From positions 1 to 50,025 of IMG/VR virus record IMGVR_UViG_3300009002_000007: 50,025 bases of DNA. The stretch is one strand, 5' to 3'. The notes under the pieces were generated by a model, which searched no databases, was not told where the DNA came from, and worked only from the letters and a program-made list of their open reading frames with translations. Source of the stretch: a virus. Numbering within the stretch: the first letter of the stretch is position 1; every line of letters begins with the position of its first letter. Made by a program: the position numbers and the translations under genes. Shown one piece after another: positions 37,138-45,327 of this stretch.

Positions 37138-37695
37138 ATGAAACATCTAATAACATTCGAAAAGTATTACGCGTATAACGATTTCAAAAAGAACTGGGGT
37201 TCTCCTGACGAAATGAAACAGGAAGTTGAATGGATTATGGCAAGATTATTACCTAAGGAAGATATGCTTAAAAGCATTGAAGATCTTTCAACTGACAAGG
37301 GTATTAAATTTGAAATCAAATTATCTTCTAAAGATACAATCCACATGTATAAAGTGAGTGGATGGAGAATGCAAGAAAATGAAGGATGGGAATATTACTA
37401 CAACAAAAAGAAGATTATTTATAGAAAGTTAAAAAATCAATTAGAGAAAGAAATCTTATCTGATCTAGATTTATTCTTAAAATATTTTAAATCTTATGAT
37501 TTCTATTATCAATATATCGATGATGGAGGACAATATAAAGCTGCTCAAAATAATAACAACTCTATCGTTGATAGGTTTAATAATTTATCATCTTCTGATA
37601 AAAAGAAAGCTAAAAAAGAATTAGTAAAGCATTTTAAAGCTTCTTATAAAGATAAGAAAATTCTTGATTTAGTAAACTCTACGTTTAAATCGTAG
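37138..37695 (+). CDS. Possible virion-internal protein, 185 aa
   Basis: The N-terminus MKHLITFEKYYAYND has the MKxxxxFExY pattern shared with the proteins at 29748, 40476, 41350 and 41888 and resembling T4 capsid-targeting peptides. The rest is basic and mostly helical (many Lys, Tyr and Asp). It has a late-type promoter and its own terminator. No family recognised. Confidence 0.65.
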   Translation: MKHLITFEKYYAYNDFKKNWGSPDEMKQEVEWIMARLLPKEDMLKSIEDLSTDKGIKFEIKLSSKDTIHMYKVSGWRMQENEGWEYYYNKKKIIYRKLKNQLEKEILSDLDLFLKYFKSYDFYYQYIDDGGQYKAAQNNNNSIVDRFNNLSSSDKKKAKKELVKHFKASYKDKKILDLVNSTFKS

Positions 37696-37707
37696 CTCTT
37701 TAAAAAT

Positions 37708-37730
37708 AACCCGAACTTATCGGGTTTTTT
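37708..37730 (+). terminator. Rho-independent terminator
   Basis: AACCCGA (37708-37714) pairs with TCGGGTT (37720-37726), followed by a T-run that nearly reaches the next ATG. Confidence 0.85.
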
Positions 37731-37733
37731 ACT

Positions 37734-38330
37734 ATGACTATTTACGTAGCACCACCGAGAGGAATTAAAGAAAAGGAGTCAATTCGACTCTGGCTTTCTC
37801 ATTACAATCACGAAATAATATGGCTAGATCTTAGACGCAAAGTCAAAGGACCTTTACTACTATGTGGAGGAGCAGACATTGGAAAGGACGAAGAAAGAGA
37901 TGCTAGGGAATTCGTATGGATTAAGCAGGCTTTAGATTCTAATAATAGAATATTAGGAATATGTAGAGGAATGCAAATCCTAAATCATTATTTTGGAGGA
38001 AAGGTAGAAGATTTATCTGATGCAATAGTAGAAGATCATAAAGCAGCTGACTTTTCAGAAGACATTGATCATAGTGGGAAGCCATCTCAATTCCACACGG
38101 TTGAAGACTTGAATGGTACATTAACTAGTGTTAATTCAAGACACCACCAACATTGTAATATACTAGCCACTAATTTTAAAGCAACGCATCTTTCATATCC
38201 ATTATATTCTGTAGTTGAAGGATTCGAAGATTTAGATAAAAAGATATGGGCAGTTCAATGGCATCCTGAAAAGATGGAGTCAGAAGATAACGAATATCCT
38301 TTAGGTAAACTGTACCATAAGTTTTTGTAA
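37734..38330 (+). CDS. Class I glutamine amidotransferase-like (PuuD/C26 type)
   Basis: A 198-aa triad amidotransferase or gamma-glutamyl hydrolase: nucleophile C77 in LGICRGMQ (74-81), and H177 and E179 in QWHPE (175-179). The HHQH and FHTVED segments are typical of peptidase C26 (PuuD). It may release ammonia from Gln for a synthetase, or split gamma-glutamyl compounds. The ATP-grasp gene at 29748 might be a partner but is 7 kb away. The ATG follows the terminator T-run by only three bases, so expression must come through it or from an unseen promoter. Confidence 0.85.
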   Translation: MTIYVAPPRGIKEKESIRLWLSHYNHEIIWLDLRRKVKGPLLLCGGADIGKDEERDAREFVWIKQALDSNNRILGICRGMQILNHYFGGKVEDLSDAIVEDHKAADFSEDIDHSGKPSQFHTVEDLNGTLTSVNSRHHQHCNILATNFKATHLSYPLYSVVEGFEDLDKKIWAVQWHPEKMESEDNEYPLGKLYHKFL

Positions 38331-38359
38331 TAACCTATGGTTATAACCAAAAGTTTTTT

Positions 38360-38420
38360 GAAAATAAACAGCTAAAAGTTTTTTTATCTCAGATTTTTTG
38401 TTTATATTAGTATAGTAATC
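38360..38420 (+). promoter_or_regulatory. Early-type phage promoter, plus strand
   Basis: Blocks GAAAATAAACAGCTAAAAG, T-run, TATCTCAGA, TTTTTTG and TTTATATTAGTATAGTAAT, matching 32484-32544 at nearly every base. Confidence 0.8.
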
Positions 38421-38435
38421 AATCAAGCAATAATA

Positions 38436-38660
38436 ATGATCAGAAAAAAACTTCACAAACATCAATCAAACCCTGTAATAATCGACTTAACAGGTCCTGA
38501 AGGAAATGCCTTCATGCTATTAGCTTACGCAAAAAGTTTTTCAAAAGATCTTGGAAAGGATTGGGAAACTCTTTATTCTCAAATGACAGGAGGAGACTAT
38601 GAAAATCTTATTAAGGTATTTGACGAAGCGTTTGGAGATTTTGTAATCTTAGAAAGGTAA
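38436..38660 (+). CDS. Small conserved-type phage protein, 74 aa
   Basis: Soluble, with an N-terminal basic strand and a helical body (VIIDLTGPEGNAFMLLAYAK). The 'IDLTGPEGNAF.L...A' pattern occurs in many T4-like and marine phages as a small uncharacterised protein. It has an early-type promoter. Its stop overlaps the next ATG (TAATG). Confidence 0.72.
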   Translation: MIRKKLHKHQSNPVIIDLTGPEGNAFMLLAYAKSFSKDLGKDWETLYSQMTGGDYENLIKVFDEAFGDFVILER

Positions 38661-38797
38661 TGGAAAACAAGGGTAAGAAATTAAAAGAAGTAAATTTAAC
38701 ATTACAAGAGTGGCTTGATGCCCTTCGTATGCCTACTCCTGTGAGAAACAAGAAAAAGTATCGAAGAAAGAATAAGCATAAAAATAAAGAAGATTAA
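38660..38797 (+). CDS. Very basic small protein, 45 aa
   Basis: The frame starts MENKGKKLKEVNLTLQEWLD and ends KKKYRRKNKHKNKED. It overlaps the preceding stop by one base (TAATG) and ends at 38797, inside the upstream edge of the next early-type promoter. A short helix and a basic tail suggest nucleic acid or ribosome binding. Function unknown. Confidence 0.6.
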   Translation: MENKGKKLKEVNLTLQEWLDALRMPTPVRNKKKYRRKNKHKNKED

Positions 38798-38856
38798 AAA
38801 TAAACAGTAAAATGTTTTTTTATCTCAAGTATTTTGCTTATATTAGTATAGTAATT
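38796..38856 (+). promoter_or_regulatory. Early-type phage promoter, plus strand
   Basis: Blocks AAAATAAACAGTAAAATG, T-run, TATCTCAAGTATTTTGC and TTATATTAGTATAGTAATT, as in the other copies. Confidence 0.8.
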
Positions 38857-38874
38857 AATAATTAAAACAAACAC

Positions 38875-39288
38875 ATGAACTTAGAATCAATCAAAGCAAA
38901 CGGAATTAGTTGGTATGAACCTGCAAAATCTATTATCCCACATCTCACTACTCAAATTGGAATCTTTAAAATGAGACATCCAGAAAAGGATATTTTCGAA
39001 AAGTTCGGAGATGGCGAATACTTTTCAGGAAGGCGATTTAACGATAACGGTGATGTAGCAATTAGAATTGGTGGAGCAATTGTTAGACAAGCACAGGAAG
39101 AATACATTTATTCTAACATGGGTCGCAATTCAATGACATCTGAGGAAACTCTTCCTCTTTTAGAAGGTATCATTAGCGCATGGTTCGACACTCTCTCCGC
39201 TTCTGAAATTGATATGCTTATTGTCGACGGACTTAAGTGTTGTGCAGAAACAGATCATTGGTACGAATTTGAAAAGCAATGGGACTAA
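38875..39288 (+). CDS. Hypothetical early protein, 137 aa
   Basis: A soluble protein with an early-type promoter. Two Cys are adjacent near the end (GLKCCAETDHW). No family recognised. It overlaps the next gene by the TAATG junction. Confidence 0.68.
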   Translation: MNLESIKANGISWYEPAKSIIPHLTTQIGIFKMRHPEKDIFEKFGDGEYFSGRRFNDNGDVAIRIGGAIVRQAQEEYIYSNMGRNSMTSEETLPLLEGIISAWFDTLSASEIDMLIVDGLKCCAETDHWYEFEKQWD

Positions 39289-39521
39289 TGATTTCAATGT
39301 ATGAACGCATTGCTAGAATCGAAGGCACGACTCATGTCGTACGAATAGAAGACAGTGTAGTATACAGGCAAAATGGATATGAAGTAATTGGTGACAATCT
39401 GTTTGTTCAGACTGAAGACCGATTACTTTTTATGGATTTCGATGTATTTACGTTAGAAGAAGCATGCATGGCCGAACGAACGGTCAAAGAAGTAAAAAAG
39501 AAACTTAATACAAACTCTTAA
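39288..39521 (+). CDS. Hypothetical early protein, 77 aa
   Basis: I start it at the ATG at 39288 (MISMYERIARIEG), which overlaps the previous stop; another ATG at 39279 would add three residues. Beta-rich body and a Lys-rich helical end. No family recognised. Confidence 0.62.
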   Translation: MISMYERIARIEGTTHVVRIEDSVVYRQNGYEVIGDNLFVQTEDRLLFMDFDVFTLEEACMAERTVKEVKKKLNTNS

Positions 39522-39531
39522 TATAAAATAT

Positions 39532-40464
39532 ATGGCAGCAGACTACGGATATTGTTGTATCAACATGACTCTTAAAAAAGAATCGAACATATATGTTGGT
39601 AGAAAAATGATTAAAAGAACCTTCATGGAAAAAGGTATTAAATACGCATCAGAACTTGCAGTGTTAAATATCAAGGACATGATAGAAATTATCAAGTGGA
39701 ATTACAAGAACGACATAACAATGTATCGTATGTCAAGTAATCTATTTCCATGGATGTCGGAATACGAATTATCTGAACTTCCTGATTATGACAAAGTGTG
39801 TAATCTAATGAAAGGTGCGGGTAAACTTGCTAAGCAATATGGCCAAAGATTGACATTCCATCCAGGTCCTTTCAATGTTCTTGCTTCTCCGAATGAAAAG
39901 GTAGTTATCAAAGCCCTTAAAGATTTACGTCAACATGGCGAAATAATGGATATGCTAGATTTACCACAAACTCCTTATGCTGCTATCAATATTCACATCG
40001 GCGGAACTTACGACGATAAAGAAGCTACTAAGAAAAGGTTTGCTGAAAATTTCAAGCGACTTACTCCAAGTGCAGCGAATCGTCTAGTTATCGAAAACGA
40101 TGACAAAACAGCACAATATTCTGTACAGGATTTATATGACATACATCTTCTTACACAGAAGACGCCTATTACGTTCGATTATCACCATCACTGGTGTTAC
40201 GAAGATCCAATGCCAGAAAAAGAAGCTCTAGAACTTGCTGCTAAATCATGGCCTACAGGAATTCGCCAACTATGCCATTATTCTTCATGTAAACAAATAC
40301 ACGAAGATGCTACACAGGGCAACAAACGTGCACATGCTGATTATGTATATGACCATATTGAAACGTATGGCATGGATCTAGATATTGAACTAGAAGCAAA
40401 GGCGAAAGAACTTGCTCTTCAAAGATATAAGAAAGAGTTTTTAAAGGAACTCGTTCTATCATAG
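39532..40464 (+). CDS. uvsE: UV damage endonuclease (UvsE/UVDE)
   Basis: A 310-aa TIM-barrel endonuclease. Segments typical of the family in order: GYCCINMTL near the start, YRMSSNLFPW (about 65-74), QRLTFHPGPFNVL (about 105-117), NIHIGGTYDDKEATKKRF, RLVIENDD, ITFDYHHHW and HADYVYD. UVDE cuts 5' of pyrimidine dimers and some other lesions, starting repair without photolyase or UvrABC; the His, Glu and Asp residues of these motifs bind the metal ions. This suits a phage of sunlit water, where UV is a main cause of inactivation. Length is normal. Confidence 0.93.
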   Translation: MAADYGYCCINMTLKKESNIYVGRKMIKRTFMEKGIKYASELAVLNIKDMIEIIKWNYKNDITMYRMSSNLFPWMSEYELSELPDYDKVCNLMKGAGKLAKQYGQRLTFHPGPFNVLASPNEKVVIKALKDLRQHGEIMDMLDLPQTPYAAINIHIGGTYDDKEATKKRFAENFKRLTPSAANRLVIENDDKTAQYSVQDLYDIHLLTQKTPITFDYHHHWCYEDPMPEKEALELAAKSWPTGIRQLCHYSSCKQIHEDATQGNKRAHADYVYDHIETYGMDLDIELEAKAKELALQRYKKEFLKELVLS

Positions 40465-40472
40465 ATATATAA
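40464..40472 (+). promoter_or_regulatory. Late-type promoter abutting a start codon
   Basis: GATATATAA overlaps the uvsE stop and ends four bases before the ATG at 40476. Confidence 0.6.
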
Positions 40473-40475
40473 GTT

Positions 40476-41015
40476 ATGAAGTTTATTAAAACATTTGAAG
40501 ATTGGAATGGAGTTTCTCCAGAATTAAAGGCTCACGTTGAAGAAGGATTAGATCTTACTAATTCATTCTTTCGTTTAGGAAGTGATGCATACTCTAAATT
40601 GTTTGAAGAAGTAAAACAATACTGGGATAAAAATAATATCATTCTAAAAGGTCCTTCTGGATGGATGGCTAAAAACCTAGAAGTAGGAACTAAAGCAGTC
40701 TATAAACCTAGAGGAGGAAATCAAAAGAATGTAAAATTAGATTCACCAACGAGGGGTGGAAATAAGAAATTCATAGTTTACAGAAATAGTGGAAGAACTG
40801 ATAAAGAAGGAAACATCATTGCTAAGAAATTAGAATGGGGAGATCCTTCATCTACTATTAAGAACGACGACCCGGGAAGAGCAGCTAACTTTTGGGCTAG
40901 ACACGGTTGTGATAAAATGGCTAAGATGGATCCGACTAAGGCGGGATTTTGGGCATGTTACGGACCTACTCTTTTTGGAAAACAGCTTGGTATAAAAAGC
41001 GATCAACCATGGTAG
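40476..41015 (+). CDS. Possible virion-internal protein, 179 aa
   Basis: Starts MKFIKTFEDWNGVSPE, the targeting-like pattern shared with four other late proteins. The C-terminal half has a distinctive FWARHGCDKMAKMDPTKAGF followed by WACYGPTLFGKQLGI, with two Cys that might pair or bind metal. No family recognised. It is the first gene of a late unit continuing to 42913. Confidence 0.65.
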   Translation: MKFIKTFEDWNGVSPELKAHVEEGLDLTNSFFRLGSDAYSKLFEEVKQYWDKNNIILKGPSGWMAKNLEVGTKAVYKPRGGNQKNVKLDSPTRGGNKKFIVYRNSGRTDKEGNIIAKKLEWGDPSSTIKNDDPGRAANFWARHGCDKMAKMDPTKAGFWACYGPTLFGKQLGIKSDQPW

Positions 41016-41353
41016 ATAAAGATTGTAAATGTAAAAGTTGCGGTTGTGGAGAAATGTCCATGGAAGAAATGATATCCATGGTCGATGATAAAACATTACC
41101 CTTTACGGAGACGGCTGTTTCAAAAAATATAATCATTAGAGAATTCTTACCAAACCAACCTGAACATCTTTTTAAATGGCACTTCGACGAGGAGGACAGG
41201 GTTATCGAAGCTTTAAACGAAAATGATTGGAAGTTCCAATATGATAATAAGCTCCCTATAGAATTAAAAGGATATATAGAAGTAAATGCAGGAGAGTATC
41301 ATAGAATTATACAAGGTACTTCTTCTTTGAAAATACAAATAACTAGAAAATGA
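41009..41353 (+). CDS. Cys-cluster protein, 114 aa
   Basis: I start it at the ATG at 41009, which overlaps the previous stop by seven bases. The N-terminus CKCKSCGCGE (6-15) is a dense Cys cluster that could bind zinc or iron. The C-terminal half is a small beta domain (ELKGYIEVNAGEYHRIIQGT). Unknown function. Confidence 0.65.
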   Translation: MVDKDCKCKSCGCGEMSMEEMISMVDDKTLPFTETAVSKNIIIREFLPNQPEHLFKWHFDEEDRVIEALNENDWKFQYDNKLPIELKGYIEVNAGEYHRIIQGTSSLKIQITRK

Positions 41354-41832
41354 AACATATAAAGCTATTTGAATCCTTTGTAAACGACAAAGAAATTTCT
41401 ACATGGGAAAAAGAGTTTGGTAAATTACCAATTCCTAAGAAAATTAAGGATATATCTAAAGAAATGGCTAAGGCCGGTTTTATTAGAAAAGATACGAAAT
41501 CTGTTCAAGCCAAATTATGGATTGGATTAGAAGGAATTTCATGGATAGAAATGAAAGAAAAATTCGGAGACATAGTAGGTAAATTCTATGGTGGACAATT
41601 CTATCAAGCAATGACAAACCCTATGGCTGAAAAATCTGCATATTATGCGTATGAAGTTTCTAAACATGTAGAAGATCTAGCAGCGAATGATGAAAGCGTA
41701 GAACCTGCGTATTATATGATGAAAAATTACTTTAATTCATTTGAATTAAAAATTGATAGAAACAGGGTATTCGATAGAGCGGTTAAAGAGCTAGAAGCCT
41801 GGATGAAACAAAATAAGATTAAAACCCTATAA
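41350..41832 (+). CDS. Possible virion-internal protein, 160 aa
   Basis: Starts MKHIKLFESFVNDKE, the closest to the T4 targeting pattern after the 29748 and 41888 proteins. The remainder is helical and basic, with a GLEGISWIEMKEKFGD segment. It overlaps the previous gene by ATGA. No family recognised. Confidence 0.65.
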   Translation: MKHIKLFESFVNDKEISTWEKEFGKLPIPKKIKDISKEMAKAGFIRKDTKSVQAKLWIGLEGISWIEMKEKFGDIVGKFYGGQFYQAMTNPMAEKSAYYAYEVSKHVEDLAANDESVEPAYYMMKNYFNSFELKIDRNRVFDRAVKELEAWMKQNKIKTL

Positions 41833-41837
41833 AAAGG

Positions 41838-41846
41838 GATATATAG
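41838..41846 (+). promoter_or_regulatory. Late-type promoter
   Basis: GATATATAG lies 41 bases upstream of the ATG at 41888, with an A-rich leader between. Confidence 0.55.
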
Positions 41847-41887
41847 ATAGTAATTAACACCACAAAAACAAATAAAATAAAAAAATT

Positions 41888-42913
41888 ATGGCAAAATTAA
41901 AATCATTTGAACAGTTTTTATCTGAGATGGATAGAACTGAGGAGGTGCAACAAGATGTAGTTGCAACAGCTGAGCCAGTTGAACAATCTGAAGAAAAAGC
42001 GGAAGAAGTTCAAGGAAACGGTGATGCTATAGAAGAAGCAGTAAACGCATCCGGTTATATTAAGGCTGGAAAATTAGGTTACAATGACCAATTCTTAGGA
42101 AGAAGATCTTTATCATGGACATTATCCGTTGATTTAGGTTTAAAAGCATCAGACGAATTCGTTGGACCTTGGTTAGGATTTGATCACGTATCATTATACG
42201 CGATTGGTAAAAAAGGAGGAACAATTCTTGATGACGCTCTAACAGGCAAATATACTTATGACGAATTAAAGGCAGCAGCTGCCGATTTCTTAGGTATTAA
42301 AGAATCTGAAGAAGTAATCGAAGATGAAATAGCTGAAAACATTGAAGTAGTAACTGAATCTGGTGAAGAAGCTGGTTTACCTGCTGAAGATTTAAAAGAT
42401 GAAACTGAAGTAGTTGACAATGATTGTGAAACTCCTGAAGACAAATCAGACGAATTAGAAGCTGAATTAGAAGACACTGTCGATGCTGCTGGAAATGAAG
42501 AAATTTCTGAAGCTGAAGAAACTGAAGAGGTTGCTGAAGAAGAAACTGAAGAAGTTGCTGAAGCTGAAGAAACTGAAGAGGTTGCTGAAGAAGAAACTGA
42601 AGAAGTTGCTGAAGAAGAGGAAGAAGTAAGATTAGTTTCTGATATGTTAAAAGAGGTTTACGAATCATGTAAAAATGAAGCTAAAGCTTGGGAAGACGAT
42701 GCACATGATGAGCATACTGTTGAAACGTATATGAAAGAAAATGCTGCATTAGTTGGAGCGCTAGCTGCCCAATCTCTTAAAGAAATGAAAGAAGATTATT
42801 CAGTTGAAGCTTATGAAGCTGCATGTAATGAAATGATCGAATCATATTCTAAGAAAGTGAATGAGATGAAAGAATCTGATTCAGCTGTTGGTGAGGAAAC
42901 TCCAGAAGCTTAA
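41888..42913 (+). CDS. Highly acidic, scaffold-like late protein
   Basis: A 341-aa protein. The start MAKLKSFEQFLSEMDR resembles a capsid-targeting peptide with an LSE site for a T4-type prohead protease. Residues 55-138 form a folded domain (GYNDQFLGRRSLSWTLSVDL). Residues 140-255 are extremely acidic with EETEEVAE repeats, and the last 85 residues are helical. Acid-rich proteins with such starts form the prohead core of T4-like phages. An assembly core or internal head protein is thus likely but not proven. A terminator follows. Confidence 0.68.
   Translation: MAKLKSFEQFLSEMDRTEEVQQDVVATAEPVEQSEEKAEEVQGNGDAIEEAVNASGYIKAGKLGYNDQFLGRRSLSWTLSVDLGLKASDEFVGPWLGFDHVSLYAIGKKGGTILDDALTGKYTYDELKAAAADFLGIKESEEVIEDEIAENIEVVTESGEEAGLPAEDLKDETEVVDNDCETPEDKSDELEAELEDTVDAAGNEEISEAEETEEVAEEETEEVAEAEETEEVAEEETEEVAEEEEEVRLVSDMLKEVYESCKNEAKAWEDDAHDEHTVETYMKENAALVGALAAQSLKEMKEDYSVEAYEAACNEMIESYSKKVNEMKESDSAVGEETPEA
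42509..42610 (+). repeat. Exact 51-bp tandem duplication
   Basis: Two identical 51-base units (42509-42559 and 42560-42610) encode two copies of EAEETEEVAEEETEEVA in the acidic protein. Identity at every base indicates a recent in-frame duplication. Confidence 0.9.
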
Positions 42914-42940
42914 TATTAAAATTAACAATATAAACTTTTT

Positions 42941-42974
42941 AAAGGGTTCATGTATAATACATGGACCCTTTTTA
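42941..42974 (+). terminator. Rho-independent terminator
   Basis: AAAGGGTTCATGTA (42941-42954) pairs with TACATGGACCCTTT (42958-42971), one wobble pair included, around TAA, followed by T-run. Confidence 0.9.
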
Positions 42975-42987
42975 TTTATAAAGTAAT

Positions 42988-43494
42988 ATGCCAAGAATTT
43001 CAGTAGACGTAATATACATGCAAATAGCATATCAAATTTCTAAACTTAGCTATGCTGAGAGAAGGAAAGTTGGTTGTATAGTAGTTAAAGACGAGCAGAT
43101 TGTTTCATTTGGATATAATGGAACTCCACATGGTTTTGATAATCAATGTGAAGAAACTCAAACTAGAAATATAGATAATTCTGACCACAAAGAAATTCTA
43201 ATAGAAAAAGGATATGAATGTGAAGATACATGTTGTTCTAAGCAAGTTACTAAACAAGAAGTCTTGCATGCAGAATCAAATGCATTAATGAAGATTTCGA
43301 AATCTACACTTACTTCAAAAGGATCGATCCTATATACTACTACTTCTCCATGCTTTGAATGCGCTAAGTTAATTATACAAGCTGGTGTAGAAAAAGTATT
43401 CTACTGTGAAGGGTATAGAGATCTGTCAGGTATTTCTTTATTAAAAAAGGCAGGAATTATTGTTGAACAAGTAATCGTATGGAATGAGCATTAA
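42988..43494 (+). CDS. dCMP deaminase
   Basis: A 168-aa deoxycytidylate deaminase: HAESNAL (94-100) with zinc ligand H94 and proton shuttle E96, and PCFECAK (121-127) with C122 and C125. The N-terminal RRKVGCIVVKDE strand and the FGYNGTPHGFDNQCEE segment are typical. An inserted Cys-rich loop (YECEDTCCSK, 76-85) may hold a second zinc as in T4. It turns dCMP into dUMP and feeds the pool used by ThyA-type enzymes. It begins a coupled late operon to 45917. Confidence 0.92.
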   Translation: MPRISVDVIYMQIAYQISKLSYAERRKVGCIVVKDEQIVSFGYNGTPHGFDNQCEETQTRNIDNSDHKEILIEKGYECEDTCCSKQVTKQEVLHAESNALMKISKSTLTSKGSILYTTTSPCFECAKLIIQAGVEKVFYCEGYRDLSGISLLKKAGIIVEQVIVWNEH

Positions 43495-43699
43495 TAGAAT
43501 AAACTTACCAGAAGTAAATCACCTAGAAGACTATTTAAAAGAACATGGAAGCCATGATTTTTTTAGAAGGTATATTAAAAAGACAGAGGCAATGATAGGA
43601 CCATCTACATCCCATGCCTTTATAAACGACTTTATAAAGTTCTATCAAGAAGGAGAATCTAATACCTTCTATATTATACCACAGCTTAAACTTTTCTAA
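43484..43699 (+). CDS. Hypothetical small protein, 71 aa
   Basis: Starts inside the dCMP deaminase gene (11-base overlap). Helical, with an aromatic-rich centre (HDFFRRYIKKTEAMIG). No family recognised. Confidence 0.58.
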   Translation: MSINRINLPEVNHLEDYLKEHGSHDFFRRYIKKTEAMIGPSTSHAFINDFIKFYQEGESNTFYIIPQLKLF

Positions 43700-43707
43700 G
43701 TTTAGGT

Positions 43708-43720
43708 GTATAATAATAAA
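43708..43720 (+). promoter_or_regulatory. Promoter-like GTATAATAATAAA
   Basis: Same string as at 10403, 12 bases before the ATG at 43733. Confidence 0.5.
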
Positions 43721-43732
43721 ATAGGTTAAATC

Positions 43733-44251
43733 ATGCAAACAACTGAAGAAAAAGATATTGTAAAATATCAGTGGAAAAAGGGAGATAATTTTGGTAAAGT
43801 GGTTGAGGTAGAATCTAAAGATTCTGAATTTACTTACTTTAAAGATGGATCTAAAATATTCAACAAAGTATTACCTGAGTTTTTAGAACTAGTGACTAAT
43901 GAAGGATTACCATTTCCTGGAGCCGATCTGGTAGGAATTACACCTACGCCTAAAAAAGCTCCTGTTAAAGAAATTGAAAAAAAGGTAGAAGTTAAAGAAA
44001 CTACTTCTCCCCTTGGTCAATTAATTAGAACTTTATCTGCTAAGAATGTTGAATCATTTCAATTAAGCGTAGGAATTAATCTTCCTAAGAAAGAAGTATT
44101 TAACATGTTAGTTGAAAACTCTGAAGAAGAAAAAGAACAAATCTTAGAAGAGATCTCTAAATCAGCTGTTTCTCAAATAGAGATAAATAACCTACAAGAA
44201 TTTTTAAACGAACAAATAACCGAATTTGTAACTAATTATTATAAAATATGA
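43733..44251 (+). CDS. Hypothetical late-region protein, 172 aa
   Basis: A small beta domain (about residues 8-60, WKKGDNFGKVVEVESKD) is joined by a Lys/Pro/Glu linker to a helical C-terminal half. The arrangement suits a structural or assembly protein. It overlaps the next gene by ATGA. No family recognised. Confidence 0.65.
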   Translation: MQTTEEKDIVKYQWKKGDNFGKVVEVESKDSEFTYFKDGSKIFNKVLPEFLELVTNEGLPFPGADLVGITPTPKKAPVKEIEKKVEVKETTSPLGQLIRTLSAKNVESFQLSVGINLPKKEVFNMLVENSEEEKEQILEEISKSAVSQIEINNLQEFLNEQITEFVTNYYKI

Positions 44252-44634
44252 GTCAAGCAAGAAAATACAGAAGAGACACTTACAGACAAGCTGGATTATT
44301 AAAGGCTAAAAACGGATGGGGAAGATTCTCTGAAAAAGGAATAGCATGGTATACTTTAAAGCAAGAAGAAGGAAAGCAGTTTCACGAAGCTAATACAAAT
44401 AGAATCAACGATCAAATAGAAGCTCAATTAGGAGCTAAGTTAGAATCGTTAAAAGAAACATGGGCTAAGGTTGGTTATAACAAAGAAGAGATTGATTTGT
44501 TAGAAGAAGCCTTCGCGATGACTACGATCAAAGATAAAGAAACTTATAGAGCTGATAGAAAAGCGGCTAGGAAAATATACAGAAAAGTTCAAGAATCCCT
44601 AGAAGAAAGATTAAATGCAAGAGATAACTCTTAA
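44248..44634 (+). CDS. Hypothetical basic helical protein, 128 aa
   Basis: Begins MSQARKYRRDTYRQAGLLKA and is helical and highly charged throughout. It overlaps both neighbours (four and 20 bases). Such small genes among T4-type structural genes can encode head-tail connectors or assembly factors, but this one is not recognised. Confidence 0.62.
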   Translation: MSQARKYRRDTYRQAGLLKAKNGWGRFSEKGIAWYTLKQEEGKQFHEANTNRINDQIEAQLGAKLESLKETWAKVGYNKEEIDLLEEAFAMTTIKDKETYRADRKAARKIYRKVQESLEERLNARDNS

Positions 44635-44929
44635 GATAGCAGATAACGGTGTAATTAAAACCGTAACAGATGATAACATCAATGCGGCTGGTGAGAAATA
44701 CGAGTCAGTTATTGTCTATGATTTTGATAAAGGTATCGATGATAGATTAAATTTTATCAAAGATATCTGCATCGATGTCGGATTAGACTTTGGTAATTCA
44801 AAACAATCTAATCAAATAAAGGTGGTCACTGAATGGGGAACTAATTACAGTCCCTCTACCATCGAAACAAAACATAAAATCCAAACTTTACAAACTAAAA
44901 TTAAAGAGTTGGAGAAATTGATAAGATGA
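44615..44929 (+). CDS. Hypothetical protein with coiled-coil end, 104 aa
   Basis: An alpha/beta body (VIVYDFDKGIDDRLNFIKDI) is followed by a C-terminal coiled coil (TKHKIQTLQTKIKELEKLIR). It overlaps the previous gene by 20 bases and the next by four. No family recognised. Confidence 0.62.
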   Translation: MQEITLKIADNGVIKTVTDDNINAAGEKYESVIVYDFDKGIDDRLNFIKDICIDVGLDFGNSKQSNQIKVVTEWGTNYSPSTIETKHKIQTLQTKIKELEKLIR

Positions 44930-45327
44930 CAACAACGACCGAAATTACAATAGAATGTGTATGGTGTAACAGTAGAAAGGAATTTAATAAATTCTGTAGA
45001 AACAACCCAGGAGAAACAGTTATAGATTTTTATAGCATTAGAAATAAGCTAGTTAAATCAGATCCCTATGATACTGAACCACATCGCTCTGTAATTGGTC
45101 TTGCAATAAGAGATTCTTTCATTAATGTTCTAAATAAGAATGCAGACTTAGAAAAAATCATTTACTTATTTAAAAATTTAGATGCAGAAACTATTGACAA
45201 CTTTAAATTATTTTTACAAGAAACAATAGAACCTGCTGCATCACTAAACTTAACAGTTATTAATAGAGATGATTATCCTAAAGGCGTTCTTAAAAGATTC
45301 GAAAGCGTCAAGATAATCGATCTATAA
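44926..45327 (+). CDS. Hypothetical protein, 133 aa
   Basis: An alpha/beta protein with an N-terminal CVWC pair (residues 11-14) and a helical middle. No family recognised. Junction with the next gene is TAATG. Confidence 0.6.
   Translation: MTTTTEITIECVWCNSRKEFNKFCRNNPGETVIDFYSIRNKLVKSDPYDTEPHRSVIGLAIRDSFINVLNKNADLEKIIYLFKNLDAETIDNFKLFLQETIEPAASLNLTVINRDDYPKGVLKRFESVKIIDL

Noticed and set aside
40949-41008. Longer N-terminus of the Cys-cluster protein
   Set aside because: It would overlap the upstream gene by 67 bases. The ATG at 41009 gives the short stop/start overlap usual in this operon.
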